Under the pieces are notes generated by a model. The model had not been told where the DNA came from. It did not search any database and saw only the letters and a program-made list of their open reading frames with translations. DNA of 42,117 bases from Azotobacter paspali (GTDB lineage Bacteria; Pseudomonadota; Gammaproteobacteria; Pseudomonadales; Pseudomonadaceae), in NCBI RefSeq assembly GCF_042434745.1, contig NZ_JBHLSS010000119.1. One strand, written 5' to 3'. The position numbers and the translations under genes were made by a program. Position 1 is the first letter of the stretch; the number at the start of each line of letters is the position of its first letter. Below are positions 14,648-22,176 of this stretch, piece by piece.

Positions 14648-15072
14648 GTAGGGTGGATGGCTGAAGCCATCCACCGTGGCGGCGGCGGTGTGGTGGAAAA
14701 CGCTGCGCGGTTTTCCACCCTACAGGTAGCGATCCGTGCCGATGGCGCGGCAACCGGCGATCCGTGAGGTAGGCCGGTCGCGGGTGAACCGGCTCCACCA
14801 AGGACGGCGTTTCGAGTTGACGTAGGGTGGATGGCCGAAGCCATCCACCGTGGCGGCAGCGGTGTGGTGGAAAACGCTGTGCGGTTTTCCACCCTACAGG
14901 TAGCGATCCGTGCCGATGGCGCGGCAACCGGCGATCCGTGGGGTGGAGCCGGTCGCGGGTGAACCGGCTCCACCAAGGACGGTGTTTCGAGTTGACGTAG
15001 GGTGGATGGCCGAAGCCATTCACCGTGGCGGCGGCGGTGTGTTGGAAAACGCTGTGCGGTTTTCCACCCTAC
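14648..15072. repeat. Tandem 175-bp repeat with GTAGGGTGGA...TCCACCCTAC hairpin cores (2.4 copies)
   Basis: A 76-bp core occurs at 14648-14723, 14822-14897 and 14997-15072. Each core begins GTAGGGTGGATGGC, folds as GGTGGATGGC-YGAA-GCCATCCACC, then as GGTGGAAAAC / GTTTTCCACC, and ends CCACCCTAC, so the whole core is also palindromic end to end. Between cores is a 98-99-bp spacer containing a second hairpin, GAGCCGGT...ACCGGCTC. Copies 1 and 2 are almost identical including the spacer, so the duplication is recent. The core recurs elsewhere in this window. Typical of extragenic REP-like elements; no coding capacity. Confidence 0.9.
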
Positions 15073-15214
15073 GGGTTGAGTCCACGCCGGAGGCGTGGCG
15101 AATCGGTGGCAGGCTGTCATCGTCCGGTCACCCTGAACTGTTAAGGAAGCCCGGTGCCCGCTTTTCTCCTGCCGAGGCGCTTTCGTTCCTTCCGCCCAGG
15201 ACCTGTCCATCCGC

Positions 15215-16234
15215 ATGAACCGCGATTTCGTCCACAGCAGCCAGGACGCCGACCTGTTCGGCCTGCTCTATGGCTTCCGCTTCCGTCCCGGCGAGCACGG
15301 CCGGGAGGTCGATTCGGCGACCGCGCTCGAATGCCTGCGCCAGTCCCGCGACTCCGACGAGTTCCTCTGGCTGCACCTGAACCTGGCGCATGCCGCCTGC
15401 GAGCGCTGGATGCGGACCCATCTGGACCTGCCGGAGTCCTTCTTCGAAACCCTGCGCGAAGGTTCCCGCTCGACGCGCATCGAGCACGTCGACGCGGCGC
15501 TGCTGGCGGTGGTCAACGACGTGGTGTTCAGCTTCGGCCGGGTGTCCTCGGACGTCGCCACCCTTTGGGTCTGCGTGCGCCGGCATTTGCTGGTCAGCGT
15601 CCGCCTGCAGCCGCTGCGCTCGGTGGACGAACTGCGCTCCTCGGTGCGGCGCGGCGAGTGCTTCCGCTCCACGCTGGAACTGCTGGTGCACCTGTTGCGC
15701 GACCAGGGTGACATCCTCACCCGGATCGTCCGCGATACCAGCACTGGCGTCGATCGCATCGAGGACCAATTGCTTTCCCTGCGCCTTTTTGACAATCGCG
15801 CCGAACTCAGCGCCATGCGCCGCGTGCTGGTGCGCCTGCATCGCCTGCTGGCGCTGGAGCCGGGCGCGCTGCTGCGCCTGCTCAACCGGCCGCCGGCCTG
15901 GCTGGCCGAGGCGGACGTGCAGTCGCTGCGCGAATCCACCGAGGAGTTCTCCCTGGTGATCAGCGACCTGACCGCTCTCGGCGAGCGCATCAAGCTGCTG
16001 CAGGAGGAGATCGCCGCCACCCTCAACGAGCAGAGCAACCGCACGCTGTCCACCCTCACCCTGGTCACCGTCTTGGCGTTGCCGATCAACATCACCGCCG
16101 GTTTCTTCGGCATGAACGTCGACGGCATCCCGCTGGCGGAAAATCCCCATGGCTTCTGGGTTCTGGTGGCGCTGGTCGCCACCTTCACCGCCCTGGCCGG
16201 CTTCCGGGCCTTCCGCAAGGGTGGCGACCAGTAG
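15215..16234 (+). CDS. CorA/ZntB-family divalent-cation transporter
   Basis: 339 residues. A long cytoplasmic helical domain (1-275) is followed by two C-terminal membrane helices (about 278-300 and 310-330). The signature loop between them reads GFFGMNVDGIPLAENPHGFW: GMN is the pore-lining motif of CorA, and the downstream GGIPLA-like segment is closer to ZntB than to Mg-transporting CorA (which has YGMNF). Forms an inner-membrane pentamer; likely substrate Zn2+ or another divalent cation, direction uncertain. ATG at 15215 matches the family start. It lies right after the tandem repeats and 152 bp before argE. Confidence 0.88.
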   Translation: MNRDFVHSSQDADLFGLLYGFRFRPGEHGREVDSATALECLRQSRDSDEFLWLHLNLAHAACERWMRTHLDLPESFFETLREGSRSTRIEHVDAALLAVVNDVVFSFGRVSSDVATLWVCVRRHLLVSVRLQPLRSVDELRSSVRRGECFRSTLELLVHLLRDQGDILTRIVRDTSTGVDRIEDQLLSLRLFDNRAELSAMRRVLVRLHRLLALEPGALLRLLNRPPAWLAEADVQSLRESTEEFSLVISDLTALGERIKLLQEEIAATLNEQSNRTLSTLTLVTVLALPINITAGFFGMNVDGIPLAENPHGFWVLVALVATFTALAGFRAFRKGGDQ

Positions 16235-16386
16235 CTGGAAATTACTGGCTATTCGCCCGGCCGCTCTGAGCCGGACCTGCGCGGCCCCGGAGGCTCCCTG
16301 CGGCGGCTGTCCAGGTCGACGCGGCGATATCCTCGGCCGCCACCCCGGCCTATGATGACGGCAGGCTCTGTACAGGAAACCCGCCG

Positions 16387-17535
16387 ATGTCACTCCCCAG
16401 TCTCAAGCAGCAGTTCGCCGAACTGATCGCCCTGCCTTCGGTGAGCTGCACCCAGGCTGCCTTGGACCTGCCCAACCGTCCGCTGATCGAGCGCCTGGCC
16501 GGCTGGCTGGACGAACTCGGTTTTGCCTGCGAGATCCAGGATGTCGCCCCCGGCAAGTGCAACCTGCTGGCCAGCTACGGCAGCGGTCCCGGCGGTTTGG
16601 TGCTGTCCGGGCACAGCGATACCGTGCCTTTTGACGCCGCGCTGTGGAAGAGCGATCCGCTGGCCCTGCGCGAGGCCGATGGCCGCTGGTACGGCCTCGG
16701 CAGTTGCGACATGAAAGGCTTTTTCCCACTGGCGATCGAGGCGCTGCGCCCGCTGCTCGACCGGCCGTTTCGCCAGCCGCTGCTGATCCTCGCCACCTGC
16801 GACGAGGAAAGCTCGATGGCCGGCGCCCGCGCCCTGGCCGCCGCCGGCCGACCGCTCGGCCGCGCCGCGCTGATCGGCGAGCCGACCGGGCTCAGGCCGA
16901 TCCGCCTGCACAAGGGGGTGATGATGGAGCGCATCGATATCCTGGGGAAAAGCGGCCATTCCTCCGACCCGAGCTTCGGCAACAGCGCCTTGGAGGCCAT
17001 GCACGAGGCCATCGGCGCGCTGCTCGAACTACGCGGCCAGTGGCAAAGCGAATTCCGCAACCCGCTGTTCGACGTGCCGCAGCCGACCCTGAACCTCGGC
17101 TGCATCCACGGCGGCGACAACCCTAACCGCATCTGCGGCCAGTGCGCGCTGGAGTTCGACCTGCGCCCCTTGCCAGGCATGGACCCGCAACAACTGCGCG
17201 CGGCGATTAGCGGTCGGCTGCGTCCTTTGGCCGAGCGGCGCGGCGTGCGCATCGACTACGCCCCGCTGTTCCCTGGGCTGCCGCCGTTCGAGCAGGCGGC
17301 AGGCAGCGAACTGGTGCGCCTTGCCGAGCGCCTCACCGGACACCGCGCCGAGGCGGTGGCCTTCGGTACCGAAGCGCCCTACCTGCAACGGCTCGGCTGC
17401 GAGACCATCGTTCTCGGCCCCGGCGACATCGCCTGCGCCCACCAGCCGGACGAATACCTGGAGCTGGCGCGGATCGAGCCGACCGTGCAACTACTGCGGC
17501 AACTGATCGGGCATTATTGTCTGAATCCCGCCTGA
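16387..17535 (+). CDS. argE: Acetylornithine deacetylase
   Basis: A 382-residue M20-family metalloenzyme that removes the acetyl group from N2-acetyl-L-ornithine in arginine synthesis (cytosol, two metal ions). Metal and catalytic residues are visible: LSGHSDTVPFD (His, Asp), GLGSCDMKGF (bridging Asp), ATCDEESSMAGA (catalytic Glu and ligand Glu), GEPTGL, and the C-terminal IACAHQPDEYL (His). Length is normal. It sits two genes before argA in the same direction, with a repeat between them, as in PA5206-PA5204. Pseudomonads also have argJ, so argE may act mainly in recycling or as a paralogue. Confidence 0.95.
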   Translation: MSLPSLKQQFAELIALPSVSCTQAALDLPNRPLIERLAGWLDELGFACEIQDVAPGKCNLLASYGSGPGGLVLSGHSDTVPFDAALWKSDPLALREADGRWYGLGSCDMKGFFPLAIEALRPLLDRPFRQPLLILATCDEESSMAGARALAAAGRPLGRAALIGEPTGLRPIRLHKGVMMERIDILGKSGHSSDPSFGNSALEAMHEAIGALLELRGQWQSEFRNPLFDVPQPTLNLGCIHGGDNPNRICGQCALEFDLRPLPGMDPQQLRAAISGRLRPLAERRGVRIDYAPLFPGLPPFEQAAGSELVRLAERLTGHRAEAVAFGTEAPYLQRLGCETIVLGPGDIACAHQPDEYLELARIEPTVQLLRQLIGHYCLNPA

Positions 17536-17547
17536 GCGGCGCAGTTC

Positions 17548-17609
17548 GTAGGGTAGACAACGCCGCAGGCTTGTCCACTATGGTGGATGGCTCCGGCCAT
17601 CCACCCTAC
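17548..17609. repeat. Dispersed GTAGGGTRGA...CCACCCTAC repeat, variant copy
   Basis: A diverged single copy of the core seen at 14.6 kb: GTAGGGTAGACAA...GGTGGATGGC-TCCG-GCCATCCACC-CTAC. The second hairpin arm order is altered. It lies 12 bp after the argE stop and may act as its terminator-like structure. Confidence 0.75.
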
Positions 17610-17677
17610 TGATTGGGCACTATTGCCTCGCTCCTGTACACGATCGCAGATACGCGTTTTCCATCGACAGGTTTTCC

Positions 17678-18976
17678 ATGCGCGACTACGTCAACTGGCT
17701 CCGCCACGCTTCGCCCTACATCAACGCCCACCGTGACTGCACCTTCGTGGTCATGTTGCCGGGCGAGGGCATCGAGCATCCCAACTTCGGCAACATCGTC
17801 CACGACCTGGTGCTGCTGCACAGCCTCGGCGTGCGCATGGTGCTGGTGCACGGCTCGCGCCCGCAGATCGAGGCGCGCCTCGCTGCCCGCGGGCTGACCC
17901 CGCGCTTTCACCAGAACCTGCGGATCACCGACGTGCCGACCCTGGAGTGCGTGATCGATGCGGTCGGCAGCCTGCGCCTGGCTATCGAGGCGCGCCTGTC
18001 GATGGACATGGCCGCCTCGCCGATGCAGGGCGCCCGGCTGCGGGTGGTCGGCGGTAACTTCGTCACCGCCCGGCCGATCGGCGTGGTCGACGGCATCGAC
18101 TACCTGCACACCGGCGAGGTGCGCCGGATCGACCGTAAGGGCATCGGCCGCCAGCTCGACGAGCGCGCCATCGTGCTGCTTTCGCCCCTGGGCTATTCGC
18201 CGACCGGGGAAATCTTCAACCTCGCCTGTGAGGACGTGGCGACCCGCGTAGCCATCGACCTGGGCGCCGACAAGCTGTTGCTGTTCGGCGCCGAGCCGGG
18301 CCTGCTCGACGGGCAGGGCACGCTGATCCGCGAACTGCGCCCGCCGCAGGTGGCGGCGCATCTCGAACGCCTCGGCGCCGACTACCAGGGCGAGTTGCTC
18401 GACGCCGCCGCCCAGGCCTGTCGCGCCGGCGTGCCGCGCAGCCACATGGTCAGCTATGCCGAGGACGGCGCGCTGCTCACCGAACTGTTCACCCGCGACG
18501 GCGGCGGCACCCTGGTCACTCAGGAGCAGTTCGAGAAACTGCGCGAGGCGACCATCGAGGATGTCGGCGGGCTGCTCGAACTGATCCGCCCGCTGGAGGA
18601 GCAGGGCATTCTGGTGCGCCGCTCGCGCGAGGTGTTGGAGCGCGAGATCGGTCAATTCAGCATCGTCGAGCGCGACGGCCTGATCATCGCCTGCGCCGCG
18701 CTCTATCCGATCGCCGACTCCGATGCCGGCGAACTGGCTTGCCTGGCGGTGAATCCCGACTACCGCCACGGCGGGCGCGGCGACGAACTGCTCGAACGCA
18801 TCGAGGCGCGCGCCCGCGCGCTGGGCCTGAAGACCCTGTTCGTGCTCACCACCCGCACCGCTCACTGGTTCCGCGAGCGCGGCTTCCAGCCCAGCGGCGT
18901 CGAGCGCCTGCCGGCGGTGCGCGCCTCGCTGTACAACTACCAGCGCCAGTCGAAGGTATTCGAAAAGACGTTGTAG
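17678..18976 (+). CDS. argA: Amino-acid N-acetyltransferase (N-acetylglutamate synthase)
   Basis: 432 residues, the usual ArgA length. It catalyses the first step of arginine synthesis, acetyl-CoA + glutamate to N-acetylglutamate, and is normally inhibited by arginine. The N-terminal amino-acid-kinase-like domain (about 1-290) shows VLVHGSRPQIEARL and VVGGNFVTARPIGV; the C-terminal GNAT domain (about 290-430) shows IIACAALYPI, ELACLAVNPDYRHGGRGDELL (the acetyl-CoA pyrophosphate loop) and the terminal WFRERGFQPSGVERLP. The ATG at 17678 follows GACAGGTTTTCC. It is followed by another repeat copy. Confidence 0.97.
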   Translation: MRDYVNWLRHASPYINAHRDCTFVVMLPGEGIEHPNFGNIVHDLVLLHSLGVRMVLVHGSRPQIEARLAARGLTPRFHQNLRITDVPTLECVIDAVGSLRLAIEARLSMDMAASPMQGARLRVVGGNFVTARPIGVVDGIDYLHTGEVRRIDRKGIGRQLDERAIVLLSPLGYSPTGEIFNLACEDVATRVAIDLGADKLLLFGAEPGLLDGQGTLIRELRPPQVAAHLERLGADYQGELLDAAAQACRAGVPRSHMVSYAEDGALLTELFTRDGGGTLVTQEQFEKLREATIEDVGGLLELIRPLEEQGILVRRSREVLEREIGQFSIVERDGLIIACAALYPIADSDAGELACLAVNPDYRHGGRGDELLERIEARARALGLKTLFVLTTRTAHWFRERGFQPSGVERLPAVRASLYNYQRQSKVFEKTL

Positions 18977-18990
18977 GCGGGAACGGGCTC

Positions 18991-19052
18991 TGGATGGCCG
19001 AAGCCATCCATCACGACCACGGTGGAAAACGCTACGCGGTTTTCCACCCTAC
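18991..19052. repeat. Dispersed repeat copy after argA
   Basis: TGGATGGCCGAAGCCATCCA hairpin followed by GGTGGAAAACGCTACGCGGTTTTCCACC and CCTAC, the same core as at 14648-14723 but shortened at its left end and in the middle. Confidence 0.8.
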
Positions 19053-19154
19053 GCGGTCCCTGGGGGGCGCAGGGCGGGTGTAACCCGCCGATTTCGTCGT
19101 GATCCACCATGTCCGGCCGGTTGCGCGTCGAACGTCCGGCTGCCTGGTGTGGAA

Positions 19155-19240
19155 GCGGATTCATCCGCGACTTGCGCCAACGGCGCGACGAACCGGCCAA
19201 GTGGCTACCCGCCGGGCGGGTCGGTCGCGGATGAATCCGC
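19155..19240. repeat. 16-bp inverted repeat
   Basis: GCGGATTCATCCGCGA (19155-19170) and TCGCGGATGAATCCGC (19225-19240) are perfect inverted copies separated by 54 bp; each also contains a small internal hairpin (GCGGATTCATCCGC). Typical of extragenic palindromic elements of pseudomonads. Confidence 0.7.
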
Positions 19241-19247
19241 TCCGGCC

Positions 19248-19323
19248 GTAGGGCGGATGGCCGAAGCCCTCCGCCGTGGTGGGCAGCGGGTGGTGAAAAA
19301 CGCTACGCGGTTTTCCATCCTAC
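19248..19323. repeat. Dispersed repeat copy, diverged
   Basis: 76 bp like the core at 14.6 kb, with compensatory change in the first hairpin (GGCGGATGGC-CGAA-GCCCTCCGCC) and mismatches in the second (GGTGAAAAAC / GTTTTCCATC). Older copy. Confidence 0.75.
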
Positions 19324-19398
19324 TGACTCAGCGCGCGGTGGCCCACTGAGCAGCAAGACGGTATCTACAGGAGCGCGGCATTCTTCGTCGTCTCGACC

Positions 19399-19515
19399 GT
19401 GCAGCGACTGGCGCAGCGAACTGGGCGGCATGCCGCTCCAGCGCTTGAGCGAGCGGCGGAACCCCGAGCCACGGAAGCGATCCGTTCGCACTCCACGAGC
19501 TGATCGGAATATTTT
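19399..19515 (-). pseudogene. Small remnant of an AraC-family regulator C-terminus
   Basis: The minus strand encodes FRRSLKRWSGMPPSSLRQSL, which resembles the second helix-turn-helix of AraC/XylS regulators (xFRRAFKRWxGxxPSxYR). A short stretch before it (LVECERIASVARG) lies in another frame. No other part of such a gene is found in this region. Short, so the assignment is tentative. Confidence 0.45.
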
Positions 19516-19611
19516 TGCATGGCAAAAAATATTTTTTAATGTTTTTTCTTGTTGCTGGTCTAGCTTAATGACGCATGTTTTGTAGGTGCGTGACTTGCAT
19601 GAGTACCCTTC

Positions 19612-19636
19612 TCCCTCCGTATGGAGGGATTTTTTT
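19612..19636 (+). terminator. Orphan intrinsic terminator
   Basis: TCCCTCC (19612-19618) / GGAGGGA (19623-19629), loop GTAT, followed by seven T (19630-19636) on the plus strand. No plus-strand gene ends here; the 100 bp before it are AT-rich (19511-19560) and might hold a short RNA or the end of a lost gene. Confidence 0.75.
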
Positions 19637-19639
19637 GCG

Positions 19640-20026
19640 CTGCATTATAGTGCGTGCGGGCATATGGATGGCCATGCTTCTCCTGCCGCGGCAAGTGACG
19701 ACCGTGATCGTCGAGGCGCCCGTCCTCGCCGTTGGTTTGCGGGTGACAAGGGGGGCTGAGATTCGGGCGAACGCCTGGCCGGCCAGATGGCCAGTTCGGT
19801 CGATCGGCTGGCTTGGCGCGAGGTACTCCCCGTGGCGCACCGTTGTCGGAGTCCAGCCCCGGCCCCGGAGCTGGGCATGGCTGACCCATCGCCTGCGAGT
19901 ACCCGGAGAACGCCACTGGCGCCGAGGCCGGCCGACCGGAACTGTTGTGTCTGCCGAAGGGTGCCCGGAACGGAGGCACGCTGTCGGTAAAGAGCATTGA
20001 TCGGCGCGGGACTCCGGAGGCAGGAA
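19640..20026. other. Gene-free stretch downstream of gshA
   Basis: About 390 bp of GC-rich sequence after the gshA stop. Open frames exist on both strands but none shows a recognisable domain, a ribosome binding site or stop placement that would support a gene. I see nothing identifiable in it. Confidence 0.4.
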
Positions 20027-21610
20027 TCAGTCCCCTGCGCCCTGAATGCTCGCCTGATAGGCCGCGACGAAATCGTCGAAACTGCCGGTGTCGCGGCGTT
20101 CCAGTTCCGCCTGTTCGGCCAGGGAGGCGCGGGCCTCGGCCTCGAAGGCCTGGCGTTGCTCCTCGCCCAGCGGGCGGGCGCGGAAGCTTTCGGCGTGGGC
20201 CAGGCTCTGGCGCAGGGCGAAGGCGCGAAAGCTCTCGCCGCGCTCGCGCAGGGTCGCGAGGAGGCGTGCCGAGGGGGTGAGCTCCGGGGCGGCAACCTTT
20301 GCCTGCTGGGCGTGCAGGGCCTTTTCGTAGCCGTCGCCGCCGTAGGCCCGGTCGAACAGGGCGGCGAGCGGCTGCAGGCGTTCGAGCAGTTCGCCCGCCC
20401 AGGCCGCGAGCGGCACCGGCTGTCCGTGGCGCTGCAAATGCAGGTTGGGACGGCGACCCTCTTTGACCACCTTGAGGAAGTTGCCGGTGCAACTGGCGCA
20501 TTCGCTCGCGGTCAGGCAGGGGCTGTCTTCGAGGGCACAGAACAGCAGGAAGGCGTCGAGGAAGCGTGCCTCGTCGAGGTCGATGCCCAGCGGCAGGAAG
20601 GGGTCGATGTCCAGGCAGCGCACCTCGACATACTGCACGCCGCGGGCGACCAGCGCCTGGATCGGCCGCTCGCCGCTGGCGGTGACGCGCTTGGGACGGA
20701 TGATCGAGTAGTACTCGTTCTCGATCTGTAGGACGTTGGTGTTGAGCTGCAGCCATTCGCCGTCGCGCTGGGCGCCGATCGCGGCGTAGGGCGCGTAGGG
20801 GGTGGAAACCGCCCGGCGCAGGCTGTCGGTGTAGCTGGCCAGGTCGTTGTAGCAGGGGGTCAGGTCAGCCTGGGCGTTGTTGTGGTAGCCCAGGTCGCTC
20901 ATCCGCAAACTGGTCGCCCAGGGCAGGTAGAGGGTTTCGGCGTCGAGCTCCTGCAGGTGATGCGGGTAGCCGCGCAGGAAGCTCTTGTCCAGCGCCGGCG
21001 AGGCGCCGAACAGGTACATCAGAAGCCAACTGTAGCGGCGGAAGTTGCGGATCAGCGCGATGTAGCGCTCGGACTGGAAGTCGCGGACGCTGCAGACATC
21101 GCCCTCGGCCCGCTGCAGTAGCGACCAGAGCTCTTCCGGCAGGGAGAAGTTGTAGTGGATACCGGCGATGCATTGCATGGTCCTGCCGTAGCGCAGCGCC
21201 AGTCCCTTGCGGTAGACGTGCTTGAGCCGGCCGATATGGGAGTTGCCGTAGCGGGCGATGGGGATGTCCTCTTCCGCCGGCAGCGGGCAGGGCATCGACG
21301 GGCTCCAGAGATATTCGCCGTCGAGCTTGGCGTAGGCAAAGCGGTGGACGCGCTCCAGCGCGGCGAGGGTCGCCGCCGAGTCGGTCTCGGCGGGGGTGAT
21401 GAACTCCAGCAGCGCTTCCGAATAGTCGGTGGTGATATATGGATGGGTCAGCGCCGAGCCAAGCGCCGCCGGGTGCGGGGTCCGCGCCAGCTCGCCGGTG
21501 GCGTCGACGCGCAGGCATTCGCGCTCGATGCCATGCAAGCAGTGCCTGAGCAGGGACTGGTTGGCGGGCTCGCCCAGCAGGGCCAGGCGACGGGAGAAAA
21601 GCTCGCTCAA
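20027..21610 (-). CDS. gshA: Glutamate-cysteine ligase
   Basis: 527 residues, the family length. ATP-dependent ligation of L-glutamate and L-cysteine, first and rate-limiting step of glutathione synthesis, in the cytosol. Typical segments: LHGIERECLRVDATGELARTPHP near the start, THPYITTDYSEALLEFITP (substrate binding), FAYAKLDGEYLWSPSMPCPL, IPIARYGNSHIGRLKHVYRKGLALRYG and QCIAGIHYNFSLP. The start is taken as TTG at 21608-21610 (LSELFSRRLALLG), 9 nt after AAAGGA; a GTG seven codons earlier would place the ribosome binding site inside the gene. The same neighbours (argA, thioesterase, tex) occur in P. aeruginosa. Confidence 0.95.
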   Translation of the reverse strand: MSELFSRRLALLGEPANQSLLRHCLHGIERECLRVDATGELARTPHPAALGSALTHPYITTDYSEALLEFITPAETDSAATLAALERVHRFAYAKLDGEYLWSPSMPCPLPAEEDIPIARYGNSHIGRLKHVYRKGLALRYGRTMQCIAGIHYNFSLPEELWSLLQRAEGDVCSVRDFQSERYIALIRNFRRYSWLLMYLFGASPALDKSFLRGYPHHLQELDAETLYLPWATSLRMSDLGYHNNAQADLTPCYNDLASYTDSLRRAVSTPYAPYAAIGAQRDGEWLQLNTNVLQIENEYYSIIRPKRVTASGERPIQALVARGVQYVEVRCLDIDPFLPLGIDLDEARFLDAFLLFCALEDSPCLTASECASCTGNFLKVVKEGRRPNLHLQRHGQPVPLAAWAGELLERLQPLAALFDRAYGGDGYEKALHAQQAKVAAPELTPSARLLATLRERGESFRAFALRQSLAHAESFRARPLGEEQRQAFEAEARASLAEQAELERRDTGSFDDFVAAYQASIQGAGD

Positions 21611-21782
21611 GTTAGAATTCCTTTCAGGCACGATCGGCCCAATATGGGGACTGACGTACGGCTATACAAGTATCGTCAGCCCCGGGCCGAAGGGAAGTGG
21701 CTGCGGTCGGGCAGGCGCACGGGATCGCTCGCGGCGGGCGAGGCCGCTGGCCGTTCCCTGCCTGCCCGGCGCCGGGCGAGGC

Positions 21783-22172
21783 CTACAGGAGGGCGAAGGT
21801 GGCCAGGGCCTTGGCCACCAGCTTGCCGTCTTGGTGCACCTCGGCCTCGATCACCTGGGTGCGCGTGCCGTGGTGCTCGATCCAGGCACGACAGGTCAGG
21901 GCGCCCTCGCTGACCGGACGGATGTAGTTGATCTTGCACTCCAGGGTGACGCTGTTCGGTGTGCCGTCGCCCAGGCTGTGGCTGGCCTGGCCCATGGCGC
22001 TGTCGATCAGCGAGAACAGCGCGCCGCCGTGCAGCTTGCCGTGCAGGTTGCGCAGACCGTCGTGCATGGTCAGGCGCACGCTGGCTTCGCCGCCGCCGGC
22101 AGACAGTATCTCCAGGCCGAGCAGGCGCCCGAAGGCGCTGCTCCTGCCGACTTCTTCCTCTTGCATGCTCAC
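21783..22172 (-). CDS. PaaI/YdiI-type hotdog thioesterase
   Basis: A 129-residue single hotdog-fold protein predicted to hydrolyse acyl-CoA or aroyl-CoA thioesters. The active-site helix is LHGGALFSLIDSAMGQAS, with the Asp in the place of the catalytic acidic residue; VTLECKINYIRPV and ALTCRAWIEHHGTRTQVIEAEV are the typical strands. The substrate is unknown. It begins 4 bp after tex ends, same strand, so the two are likely co-transcribed; equivalent to PA5202. Confidence 0.88.
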   Translation of the reverse strand: MSMQEEEVGRSSAFGRLLGLEILSAGGGEASVRLTMHDGLRNLHGKLHGGALFSLIDSAMGQASHSLGDGTPNSVTLECKINYIRPVSEGALTCRAWIEHHGTRTQVIEAEVHQDGKLVAKALATFALL

Positions 22173-22176
22173 GGCG

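Noticed and set aside
14648..15072. Possible CRISPR array
   Set aside because: Unit length of 175 bp, near-identical spacers and only 2.4 copies do not fit CRISPR, and there are no cas genes.
14577..15216. Frames with repeated WRKTAQRFPP-like units downstream of the CYTH-CHAD gene
   Set aside because: The periodicity comes from the tandem DNA repeats and their hairpins, not from a repeat protein; no start signals.
15128..16393. 421-codon minus-strand frame opposite the CorA/ZntB gene
   Set aside because: Antisense of a clearly conserved transporter; rich in Q, H and R as expected of a shadow frame.
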